Assembly: GCA_030040335.1 (NCBI GenBank)
Contig: JASHTX010000096.1
Location: forward strand, 1-10,449
Source of the DNA: Microcaldota archaeon
GTDB taxonomy: Archaea; Micrarchaeota; Micrarchaeia; Micrarchaeales; CABMGC01
Length of the DNA: 10,449 nt
Reading direction: 5' to 3'
Below are positions 1-6,225 of this stretch, piece by piece. How positions within the stretch are numbered: the stretch's first letter is position 1; each line of letters begins with the position of its first letter. The notes beneath the pieces were generated by a model. It had not been told where the DNA came from and searched no databases. It was given only the letters and a program-made list of their open reading frames with translations. A program made the position numbers and the translations under genes.

Positions 1-660
1 CCAGAGAAACGCGCATCGGCAAGAAAGGCGGCCAAGAAGGAGAACCTCATACTCTCGGAGCCCATGCTGTTCGGAAAGTATAGCTTCAAGGAAGTCACGG
101 TAAACGATCCCAGCCTGGTAAACTACATAACCCTGGTACCGAAGGCGTATCCCGCGACATTTGGCAGGCGAAAGAACAAGGTCTACCTTGCCGCGCACGT
201 CAACATAGTCGAGAGGCTTATGAACAAGCTGATGCGGGGAGGCACCGGCCAGAAGATAGGAGGAAAAGTGATAAGGACCAAGGGCGCCCTTCAGGGAAAG
301 AAGATAAAGGTTATGCACTCGGTGGAAACCGCTTTTGAGATAATAAATAAGAAGACGGGCAAGAACCCGATGCAGGTGCTGGTCAGCGCTCTCGAATATG
401 CCGCACCCATCGAGGACACGACGAGGATAAGGTACGGAGGGATAAACTACAATGTCGCAGTGGGCATAAGCGCAGCCAGGCGGCTGGATGTCGCGCTACG
501 CAACGTTGCGCTCGCCACGCTGATAGGCGCCTTCAAGAACAAGAAAAGCCTGGCAGACGCCCTCGCCGATGAACTCATACTCGCATCCGCAAAGGACTCA
601 AACAGCTACGCAATAAAGAAGAAGGTCGAACTCGAGAGAATAGCGAGAAGCGCAAGGTAG
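1..660 (+). CDS. rps7: 30S ribosomal protein uS7 (S7), 5' end not resolved
   Basis: Ribosomal protein uS7 nucleates assembly of the small-subunit head by binding 16S rRNA and lies near the E-site tRNA. The family pattern is clear: the archaeal N-terminal LFGKYSF...DPSL block, then IVERLMNKLMRGG, the NPMQVLVSALEYAAP core, RYGGINYNVAV, SAARRLDVALRN and a basic C-terminus ending ELERIARSAR. The first in-frame ATG is at 64, but the frame is open to position 1 and the 21 upstream codons read as a Lys/Ala-rich stretch. Other archaeal S7 proteins carry an extension before the LFG block, so the real start may lie left of the window. No well-placed Shine-Dalgarno supports ATG 64. The stop is 4 nt before EF-2, the usual archaeal S12-S7-EF-2 order, so the two are probably co-transcribed. 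Confidence 0.95.
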   Translation, partial: PEKRASARKAAKKENLILSEPMLFGKYSFKEVTVNDPSLVNYITLVPKAYPATFGRRKNKVYLAAHVNIVERLMNKLMRGGTGQKIGGKVIRTKGALQGKKIKVMHSVETAFEIINKKTGKNPMQVLVSALEYAAPIEDTTRIRYGGINYNVAVGISAARRLDVALRNVALATLIGAFKNKKSLADALADELILASAKDSNSYAIKKKVELERIARSAR

Positions 661-664
661 TCCC

Positions 665-2857
665 ATGGTGAGGAAGGAGTTCGTCGCCGAAGAAGTCGCA
701 AAGATAATGAGCGACGTCAAGCACATAAGGAACGTCGCCATAGTCGCGCACGTGCACCATGGCAAGACCACTCTCACCGACTCGCTGCTCGCGAAGGCCG
801 GAATAATATCAAGGACTGTTGCCGGCGAGGCTCTCTGGACCAACTACGAGGCGATAGAGAAGGACAGGAAGATGACGATAAAGTCCGCAAACATCTCGCT
901 CTCTTTCAACTACAAGGATCACGATTACATAATCAACCTCATCGACACGCCTGGCCACGTGGACTTCGGCTTCCACGTAACAAGGGCGATGAGGGCTGTC
1001 GACGGCGTGGTCGTGGTTGTGGATCCTGTGGAGGGAATAATGCCCCAGACCGAGACTGTCGTCAGGCAGGCGCTAAAGGAGAGAGCGAAACCGGTCCTCT
1101 TCATAAACAAGGTGGACAGATTGCTGACGGAGCTGAAGCTCACTCCGGAGCAGACGTTCGAGAGGCTGCTGAAGCTCATAAACAGCGTCAACAAGCTGAT
1201 AGCCGATTTCGCTCCCGAAGAGTTCGCCGGAAAATGGAGGGTAAGCGTGGACGATGGGAGCGTCTGCATAGGTTCTGCGGTTGAGAAATGGGCGATATCG
1301 AAAAGGATAATGGAAAAGTACAAGGTCACGTTCAAGCAGATTTTCGAGCTGACAGAGGCGAAGAACATAGCTAAACTGCAGGAGATCGCGCCAATCGATG
1401 AGGCAACGCTTACGATGATGATCGAGCATCTGCCCACACCTCAGGAGGCACAGGCATACAGAATACCGCACCTCTGGCATGGAGACCTGAGCAGCGAGGA
1501 CGGCAAAGCGATGCTCGCCGTGGACAGGAAAGGTAAGATGAACATGGTCATCTTCGGAATAAGCTACGATCCACACGGAGGAGAGGTGGCAATCGGAAGA
1601 GTGTTCTCCGGCACGGTGAAGAAGGGCACAGAAGTTTATGTCTCCGGAAGACCAAACACAGAGAAGGTGCAGCAGGTCGGTCTGTACATGGGACCAGAGA
1701 GGGTGCAGATAGAAGAAGTGCTCGCGGGTAACATATCCGCGATAGTTGGCATAAAAGATCTGCAGATAGGTGACACGCTGAGCGAGGACAAGATAGTTCC
1801 CTTCGAGCAGATAACCCACTACGCGAAGCCTGTCGTCACGAAATCCATTGAGGTCAAGGAGTCAAAAGATACGCTCAAGCTGATCGAAGCGCTGCGCGAA
1901 CTTTCGAAGACTGATCCGGGCATTGTCGTCAGCATAAACCAGGAAACCGGCGAGCATCTTGTGAGCGGAAACGGAGAGCTGCACCTGGAGATAGTCGAGA
2001 CGAAGATAAGGGACGAATTCAAGATTCCAATCATCACGAGCGAGCCGATAGTGGTCTACAAGGAGACCATAGAGACGGAGACCAAAGACATCGAAGGCAA
2101 GACGCCGAACAGGCATTCCAAGTTCGAGGTCACGGTATTGCCACTTGAGAAGGGAGTGATCCAGCTGATAGAGGACGGAACAATAAGGGAAGGCCAGCCG
2201 AAGGGCAAGCAGTATCTGGAGGACTTGGTGAAGGCAGGCATGCCGCGAGAGGAAGCAAGAGGAATATGGGACGTATCCAACAGCAGCGTGCTTATAGATA
2301 TCACTCACGGAGTTCAGTATCTCAACGAAGTCGAGGAGCTGCTCATAGACGGTTTCGAAGAGGCGGTAAAGGAAGGGCCGCTGGCTAAGGAAAAATGTTA
2401 TGGCGTTAAGGTTTTGATAACAGATGCTACAATACACGAAGACCCTGTGCACAGAGGCCCGGCGCAGATAATGCCAGCCATGAGAAGGCCGATATGGGCG
2501 GGCATGCTGCTTGCTGGCGTTTCTCTTCTCGAGCCGAAGCAGATGTTCTCGGTCAATATACCGCAGGAGTACATGTCTGCAGTAATCTCGCTGCTCCAGA
2601 GTAGGAGAGGACAGGTGCAAGAGGTACAGCAGCAGGGCGAGGCGGTCACGATATCTGCCAAGATGCCTGTTTCTGAGGTAATAAAAGGCTTCTCGAATGA
2701 AATTCGGGGTGCTACCGCAGGCAGGGCAATCTGGTCCTTTGAATACGCTGGATACGAGAAACTCCCGAAGGAACTCCAGGAGAAGATAGTGAGGGAGATA
2801 AGGAAGAGAAAGGGGCAGAAGGAGGAGCCTCCGAAGCCGCAGGACTTCATGGACTGA
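665..2857 (+). CDS. fusA: Translation elongation factor 2 (EF-2), with altered P-loop
   Basis: EF-2 is the GTPase that translocates tRNA and mRNA on the archaeal ribosome. The 730-residue length is normal for archaea. Visible motifs are the P-loop around residues 28-35, switch I ending RKMT (T71), switch II DTPGH (94-98, catalytic H98 present), NKVD (148-151) and GSA for base recognition. Domain II contains GKMNMVIF and HGGEVAIGRV. Domain III contains the GELHLE motif. Domain IV carries the diphthamide loop DPVHRGPAQ with the modified His at about residue 596. The C-terminus RGATAGRAIWSFEYAGYEKLP is typically archaeal. Oddities: the near-universal AHxDHGKT P-loop reads AHVHHGKT (H31 replaces Asp), the residue after DTPGHVDFG that is normally GD is FH (H104), and switch I has RKMT instead of RGIT. 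It follows uS7 by 4 nt, and AGGTAG just before the ATG could act as ribosome binding site. Confidence 0.98.
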   Translation: MVRKEFVAEEVAKIMSDVKHIRNVAIVAHVHHGKTTLTDSLLAKAGIISRTVAGEALWTNYEAIEKDRKMTIKSANISLSFNYKDHDYIINLIDTPGHVDFGFHVTRAMRAVDGVVVVVDPVEGIMPQTETVVRQALKERAKPVLFINKVDRLLTELKLTPEQTFERLLKLINSVNKLIADFAPEEFAGKWRVSVDDGSVCIGSAVEKWAISKRIMEKYKVTFKQIFELTEAKNIAKLQEIAPIDEATLTMMIEHLPTPQEAQAYRIPHLWHGDLSSEDGKAMLAVDRKGKMNMVIFGISYDPHGGEVAIGRVFSGTVKKGTEVYVSGRPNTEKVQQVGLYMGPERVQIEEVLAGNISAIVGIKDLQIGDTLSEDKIVPFEQITHYAKPVVTKSIEVKESKDTLKLIEALRELSKTDPGIVVSINQETGEHLVSGNGELHLEIVETKIRDEFKIPIITSEPIVVYKETIETETKDIEGKTPNRHSKFEVTVLPLEKGVIQLIEDGTIREGQPKGKQYLEDLVKAGMPREEARGIWDVSNSSVLIDITHGVQYLNEVEELLIDGFEEAVKEGPLAKEKCYGVKVLITDATIHEDPVHRGPAQIMPAMRRPIWAGMLLAGVSLLEPKQMFSVNIPQEYMSAVISLLQSRRGQVQEVQQQGEAVTISAKMPVSEVIKGFSNEIRGATAGRAIWSFEYAGYEKLPKELQEKIVREIRKRKGQKEEPPKPQDFMD

Positions 2858-2881
2858 GCCGATACAAAACGCGACAAATCG

Positions 2882-2888
2882 TTATTAA
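2882..2888 (+). promoter_or_regulatory. TATA box for the orphan gene at 2910
   Basis: TTATTAA is centred about 25 nt before the ATG at 2910, the spacing expected when an archaeal transcript starts at or next to the start codon (leaderless). No Shine-Dalgarno is visible before that ATG. It indicates that the orphan gene is transcribed separately from the EF-2 operon. Confidence 0.55.
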
Positions 2889-2909
2889 GCGGCTTTCTAT
2901 CAGTTTATC

Positions 2910-3314
2910 ATGGGAAGTCGGCAGCCAAGCGAGTACAAAGCTTTTTATGTTAAAACGAAGGAGATTGTCTCCAGCGGAGCTATAGAGATGCGGCTCAGTT
3001 CGTTTTTCGCTCGGGTGAAGAATCACGAAATTGAAAGCCTGAAAGCTGTTGAACCCGGAACCGGATTCTCCGCAGGCGCCTATTGCTATGTATTTGCCGT
3101 GTGGCACGGCAGCGAGGGTTCGAACGTCATCGAGATAAGCTATATGGCGCAAGAAAAAGCGGCAGCGCTGCATAGGTTATGGTGCCGATTTTTGTCTACC
3201 GGCAATTACAGCACTGAGGACGATGAAGGATTGGTTCGACGTCTGGTAGGCAAAGAACTCAGAGACCTCGGAATACAAGAGGAAAAAGTCAGACTGGCCG
3301 AGGGGTTTGGCTAG
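2910..3314 (+). CDS. Hypothetical protein (134 aa), unrecognised
   Basis: I do not recognise this protein. It has no signal peptide or membrane segment and looks like a small soluble alpha/beta protein: a mixed N-terminal half with a short hydrophobic stretch (GAYCYVFAVW) and a charged, helical C-terminal half (EDDEGLVRRLVGKELRDLGIQEEKVRLAE). The TATA box at 2882-2888 and the ATG position fit a leaderless monocistronic gene. Codon use differs from its neighbours: 6 of its 9 arginines use CGN and 6 of 8 lysines use AAA, whereas EF-2 and the ribosomal genes around it rely mainly on AGG/AGA and AAG. This suggests a recent arrival or weak codon selection. It sits between two ribosomal protein operons, which by itself does not indicate a function. 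Confidence 0.65.
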   Translation: MGSRQPSEYKAFYVKTKEIVSSGAIEMRLSSFFARVKNHEIESLKAVEPGTGFSAGAYCYVFAVWHGSEGSNVIEISYMAQEKAAALHRLWCRFLSTGNYSTEDDEGLVRRLVGKELRDLGIQEEKVRLAEGFG

Positions 3315-3381
3315 CTGCTTACCCGCCTCCTGGTTATCGAGAGTGCGGTTGGCAGGGATAGGGTTAAAAGCCTTTCATGCC

Positions 3382-3390
3382 TATAATTAA
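3382..3390 (+). promoter_or_regulatory. TATA box for the l7ae operon
   Basis: TATAATTAA lies about 70 nt before the l7ae ATG. With standard archaeal spacing transcription would start near 3410-3412, giving a leader of about 45 nt. This gene therefore has an untranslated leader, unlike several leaderless genes nearby. Confidence 0.6.
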
Positions 3391-3430
3391 TTTACTTTAG
3401 AAATATCATGCTCAGTGCACGTTTTTTGTT

Positions 3431-3450
3431 GCACCGATGAAATGAGGTGT
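3431..3450 (+). promoter_or_regulatory. Putative kink-loop hairpin hiding the l7ae Shine-Dalgarno
   Basis: In the mRNA, GCACC (3431-3435) can pair with GGUGU (3446-3450), four Watson-Crick pairs plus one G-U. The enclosed ten bases read GAU-GA-AAU-GA, which matches a kink-turn core: a three-base bulge ending in U, then G and A able to form tandem sheared G.A pairs with the GA before the second strand. The second strand is the Shine-Dalgarno GAGGTG (3445-3450), 5 nt before the ATG at 3456. L7Ae binds such elements, so this is a candidate autoregulatory site. The loop after the G.A pairs is only three bases, tighter than known kink-loops. The pairing is seen in sequence; the function is inferred. 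Confidence 0.45.
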
Positions 3451-3455
3451 CTAAT

Positions 3456-3938
3456 ATGGCAAAAGGAATGGCTAAAGTCGAAGCACCAAAGGAGATAGTG
3501 GACAAGTCGCTTGAGGCATTGCGGCTGGCTAAGCAGAGCGGAGTAGTGAAGAAGGGAGTGAACGAGGTCACGAAGAGCGTAGAGCGCGGACTTGCAGCGC
3601 TAGTGCTCATCGCAGGCGACGTAGAGCCGGAAGAGGTGGTAATGCACCTGCCCAGCATCTGCGAGCAGAAGAAAATACCGTTTGTCTTCATACCAGCGAA
3701 GCTAGACCTCGGAAAGGCGGCAGGTCTCTCAGTTCCTTGCGCTTCAGCTTCCATAGAAAAGGCCGGCGAGGGACAGACGCAGGTTAAGGATGTTGCAACC
3801 TGGGCCGCTGGCAAGAGCGGCGGTGCGGCAAAGCAGGAAGCTCCAAAGGAGAAGCCTGCAGCGGCGCCCAAGCAGGAGGCCCCGAAGGAGAAGGCGGGAG
3901 GCGCTCCCAAACAGGAGGCTCAAAAGGAAAAGAAGTAG
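3456..3938 (+). CDS. rpl7ae: Ribosomal protein L7Ae with repetitive C-terminal tail
   Basis: L7Ae binds kink-turns in 23S rRNA, box C/D and H/ACA guide RNAs and archaeal RNase P RNA. The core (about residues 1-105) shows KKGVNEVTKSVERGLAALVLIAGDVEPEEVVMHLP, the RNA-binding NEVTK segment, then CEQKKIPFVFIPAK and LGKAAGLSVPCASASIE. I chose ATG 3456 over an in-frame GTG at 3447 because the strong Shine-Dalgarno GAGGTG lies just before it and contains that GTG. The 160-residue protein exceeds the usual length of about 120-125 because of a Lys/Ala/Pro-rich tail of three near-identical 13-residue units beginning KQEA[PQ]KEK (the last unit shorter). It starts an operon with eS28 and eL24, a classic archaeal order. 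Confidence 0.96.
   Translation: MAKGMAKVEAPKEIVDKSLEALRLAKQSGVVKKGVNEVTKSVERGLAALVLIAGDVEPEEVVMHLPSICEQKKIPFVFIPAKLDLGKAAGLSVPCASASIEKAGEGQTQVKDVATWAAGKSGGAAKQEAPKEKPAAAPKQEAPKEKAGGAPKQEAQKEKK
3831..3935 (+). repeat. Three 39-bp coding repeats in the L7Ae tail
   Basis: Tandem units begin at 3831, 3870 and 3909 (the third is partial, 27 bp). Each starts with AAG/AAA CAG GAG/GAA GC and encodes KQEA[PQ]KEK followed by a Pro/Ala or Gly/Ala linker. The protein repeat is better conserved than the DNA, with differences at third codon positions, so the unit has been kept under coding selection rather than being a fresh duplication. Confidence 0.85.
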
Positions 3939-3951
3939 CTAGACTGATCTA

Positions 3952-4182
3952 ATGGCGGAAGAGCAGCCCAAACAATTCGACGGATATCTCGCAGAGATAG
4001 TGGAGATACAGCCGGTGAAGACCGGGATGTTCGGTTCGGTCAGGCAGGTAATGTGCAAGATACTTGAGGGCAAGGACAAGGGAAGGGTAATAAGGAGGAA
4101 CATAAGCGGAAGGGCAAAGACCGGAGACGTGATCAGGCTGGGCGACACCAGCAGGGAGGATAAGCCGATCAACGTGAAGTGA
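3952..4182 (+). CDS. rps28e: 30S ribosomal protein eS28
   Basis: eS28 is a small archaeal/eukaryotic ribosomal protein near the mRNA exit region of the 30S subunit. The 76-residue protein has the diagnostic pattern: EIVEI near the N-terminus, KTGMFGSVRQVMCKILEG, the nearly invariant DKGRVIRRN and GDVIRLGDTSRED close to the end. It begins 13 nt after the L7Ae stop and ends 4 nt before the eL24 start codon, consistent with one transcript. Confidence 0.96.
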   Translation: MAEEQPKQFDGYLAEIVEIQPVKTGMFGSVRQVMCKILEGKDKGRVIRRNISGRAKTGDVIRLGDTSREDKPINVK

Positions 4183-4186
4183 TTAC

Positions 4187-4360
4187 TTGCGCTGCTCATA
4201 CTGTACGAACGAAATAGAGAAGGGATCCGGGCTGATGTACGTCAGGAAGACCGGAGCCGTTAGATATTACTGCTCTGACCGCTGTTTCAAGTTCGACGCG
4301 CTCCAGCACAGGAAGCAAAAGCCCAAGGAGCAGAAGGAGATGGCGAAGCGCGCGAAGTAG
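4187..4360 (+). CDS. rpl24e: 50S ribosomal protein eL24 (L24e), TTG start
   Basis: eL24 is a zinc-ribbon protein of the large ribosomal subunit. Translating from TTG at 4187 gives 57 residues beginning MRCSYCTNEIEKGSG, then LMYVRKTGAVRYYCSDRCF and a basic tail. The four zinc-binding cysteines are C3, C6, C29 and C33 (CxxC...CxxxC), in the family's usual places, and the EIEKGSGLMYV segment is the family signature. The only in-frame ATG near the start (4235) would remove the first CxxC, so the TTG is required; GTGA four bases before it (4179-4182, overlapping the eS28 stop) is a plausible ribosome binding site. The L7Ae-eS28-eL24 order is a known archaeal operon. Confidence 0.92.
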   Translation: MRCSYCTNEIEKGSGLMYVRKTGAVRYYCSDRCFKFDALQHRKQKPKEQKEMAKRAK

Positions 4361-4379
4361 CTAGCTAATTTTGCTGTTT

Positions 4380-5537
4380 ATGCAGTTCAAGGAGAACGAG
4401 ACGCTCATAGTGCTGAGGTTCGGGGAGCTTTGGCTGAAGGGAAGGAACAGAAACGACTACATCAGGCGGCTGGTAAAGAACATCAAGGAGCAGCTTGCCG
4501 GCGAACATTTCACCCTGGAGAGGCACTTTGACAGGCTTATCATAAGAACGAACAAGAAATCAGACAATGACGCTATACTCTCAAAACTCAAGAATGTCTT
4601 CGGAATTAGTCGCGTTGAAGTTGCAGTGACAGCGAAACCCACGCTGGCTGGGATAAGCGCTGCTGCAAAGAAGATGCTCTCATCCAGAAAGGAGATCAAA
4701 AGCATAAGAATCAACTCGCACAGGTCCTACAAACTGCTTCCTTTCAATTCTGTCGACGTTGTGAAGAGACTCAGGGAAATAGCTGAAAAACTGGGAATAG
4801 ACCCGACTACCAAGGGGTACCAGGCGGAGTTGAACGTTAGCGTCACCAAAGATGCTGCATTTATCTCCATAGACGGCCAACGGGGCGCCGGGGGCCTGCC
4901 GGTCGGCACTTCAGGTAAGGCCGTTATACTCCTTTCGGGTGGGATAGACTCGCCTGTGGCTGCATGGTACGCGATGAAGCGCGGACTGGAACCAGTATAT
5001 ATTCATCTTCACGCGTTCCAGGATTCCAAGCAAGCCCTGGATGGCAAAGTCACCGAATTGTTCGCAATACTCTCCTCATTTTATCCTCACTACCGCGCTT
5101 ACATAATGCCCTCCCATCTTTTCCAGGCGTCATCCTTCAAGTTCGGCAAATACGAGCTGGTACTGCTTAAGGCCTTCATGCTGAGAGTTGCTGAGAGAGT
5201 GGCGACCAAGGAAGGTGCAAAGGTCATCTTTACAGGCGAAAGCCTAGGCCAGGTTGCCTCGCAGACTCCTGAAAACCTCAGCGCAGAGCAGTACGGGATA
5301 AAGCTGCCCGTGCTCAGGCCCCTGATAGGCTACGATAAGGAGGAGATAATCAAGGTCGCAAAGGCGATAGGCACTTTCGATGTCTCCATCAGGCCCTACA
5401 GAGATGTATGCTCGATAAAGTCAAGGAACCAGAAGCTCAACTCCAAGGAGGAAAAGGTGGAAGAGCTGCTCGGCAAGATGCAGATCAAGAGCATCGTCAC
5501 AAGGTCTCTTAATGCGTCAAAACTTATAACCGCTTAG
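4380..5537 (+). CDS. thiI: tRNA 4-thiouridine synthase ThiI
   Basis: ThiI uses ATP and a sulfur donor to make 4-thiouridine at position 8 of tRNA. Domains in order are an N-terminal ferredoxin-like domain with the ELWLKGRNRNDYIRRL signature, a THUMP domain (about 60-165) that docks tRNA, and a PP-loop AMP-forming domain with SGGIDSP at 186-192. FTGESLGQVASQT and LRPLIGYDKEEII are further family hallmarks. I prefer ATG 4380; TTG 4371 in the same frame is the alternative. The C-terminal rhodanese domain of E. coli ThiI is absent, as in most archaea. C344 in PYRDVC is the only cysteine and matches the last Cys of the family PYEDCC motif. The gene follows eL24 by 19 nt and may extend that operon. 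Confidence 0.95.
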   Translation: MQFKENETLIVLRFGELWLKGRNRNDYIRRLVKNIKEQLAGEHFTLERHFDRLIIRTNKKSDNDAILSKLKNVFGISRVEVAVTAKPTLAGISAAAKKMLSSRKEIKSIRINSHRSYKLLPFNSVDVVKRLREIAEKLGIDPTTKGYQAELNVSVTKDAAFISIDGQRGAGGLPVGTSGKAVILLSGGIDSPVAAWYAMKRGLEPVYIHLHAFQDSKQALDGKVTELFAILSSFYPHYRAYIMPSHLFQASSFKFGKYELVLLKAFMLRVAERVATKEGAKVIFTGESLGQVASQTPENLSAEQYGIKLPVLRPLIGYDKEEIIKVAKAIGTFDVSIRPYRDVCSIKSRNQKLNSKEEKVEELLGKMQIKSIVTRSLNASKLITA

Positions 5538-5579
5538 GAATTGTGCCCATGTTATTTCTCAGTTGCCGTCAGCAAACAT

Positions 5580-5588
5580 TTTATATAT
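5580..5588 (+). promoter_or_regulatory. TATA box for the surface protein gene
   Basis: TTTATATAT is centred about 24 nt before ATG 5608, with an A-rich GCAAACA just upstream as a possible B recognition element. The spacing implies a leaderless transcript and supports ATG 5608 over an in-frame TTG at 5563, which lies upstream of the TATA box and so could not be on the mRNA. Confidence 0.65.
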
Positions 5589-5607
5589 GCATGTTTTATC
5601 TAAGAAC

Positions 5608-6225
5608 ATGGATCTGCTTGTCAGAGTCTTCCTTATTGCCATGGTTGTGATAGGAATACTCTCTATTGGATTCGTGCTGGTGCAGCGAGTGGTTCCCAGC
5701 AGCCTGACCGAGTCCCAGGCGGTCACACTAATAAAGAACGATCTTCAGATCCAGAACCCAAGTGCCAACATAACAATAACGAGTGTAACGCCCTCTGTCT
5801 ACTCGGGAAGCTGGCACATCGTTGCAAGCGTCACTTCAAACGTGACTTCTCCGTGTCCTTCATACTCGGTGGACTCCTTCGACTACCCTCAGTTCAGTTT
5901 CGTCAACGGGACTGACAACATATACACGAGATGGAACAGCTCATCCCAAGCGTGCTACGTCTATGGATCGGTGTCTTCTGCGCCTTCTGCAATAGCAAAA
6001 TCCTACAGCCTGAATGTACCGCTCATCAGAAGCTATGTGGGTACCGTCGGCTTCTACAACGTCACCGTTACCGCGAGCTACTTCAGTTCCCTGAACGCGC
6101 AGGGAAGCAACTATACCGATGCTTGGCTCGTGAAGTACAGCTCCACAAAGCTTAACTATTCTGCATACGCAGTCTTGCAAGAGACTTCAGGATCGCTGCT
6201 GGCGTACTATACGCAGTCAGCGTAG
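5608..6225 (+). CDS. Membrane-anchored, sequon-rich surface protein
   Basis: From ATG 5608 the product has 205 residues. The N-terminus (LLVRVFLIAMVVIGILSIGFVLV) is one hydrophobic segment of about 22 residues with no obvious cleavage site or lipobox, so it probably anchors the protein with the rest outside. The remainder is Ser/Thr/Tyr/Asn-rich and beta-prone. It holds seven N-x-S/T sequons (NIT, NVT, NGT, NSS, NVT, NYT, NYS), consistent with archaeal N-glycosylation, and two cysteines (CPSY and ACYV) that could form a disulfide. The stretch after the anchor (ESQAVTLIKNDLQ...) faintly recalls a PepSY-type fold, but I would not assign it. The stop overlaps the stop of the opposing acetyltransferase gene by 9 bp. 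Confidence 0.8.
   Translation: MDLLVRVFLIAMVVIGILSIGFVLVQRVVPSSLTESQAVTLIKNDLQIQNPSANITITSVTPSVYSGSWHIVASVTSNVTSPCPSYSVDSFDYPQFSFVNGTDNIYTRWNSSSQACYVYGSVSSAPSAIAKSYSLNVPLIRSYVGTVGFYNVTVTASYFSSLNAQGSNYTDAWLVKYSSTKLNYSAYAVLQETSGSLLAYYTQSA

Noticed and set aside
1073..2620. Long minus-strand open frames (248 and 252 codons) inside the EF-2 gene
   Set aside because: Both are antisense to a clearly conserved gene, show no recognisable domain, and arise from its codon pattern.
3422..3427. T-run as a terminator of the orphan gene
   Set aside because: Six T residues could be an archaeal termination signal, but it lies downstream of the l7ae TATA box and inside the predicted leader, so I do not call it as a terminator of the upstream gene.
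3392..3910. Minus-strand open frame opposite L7Ae with GASCLGAA-like repeats
   Set aside because: The repeats are only the complement of the Lys/Ala/Pro coding repeats of L7Ae.
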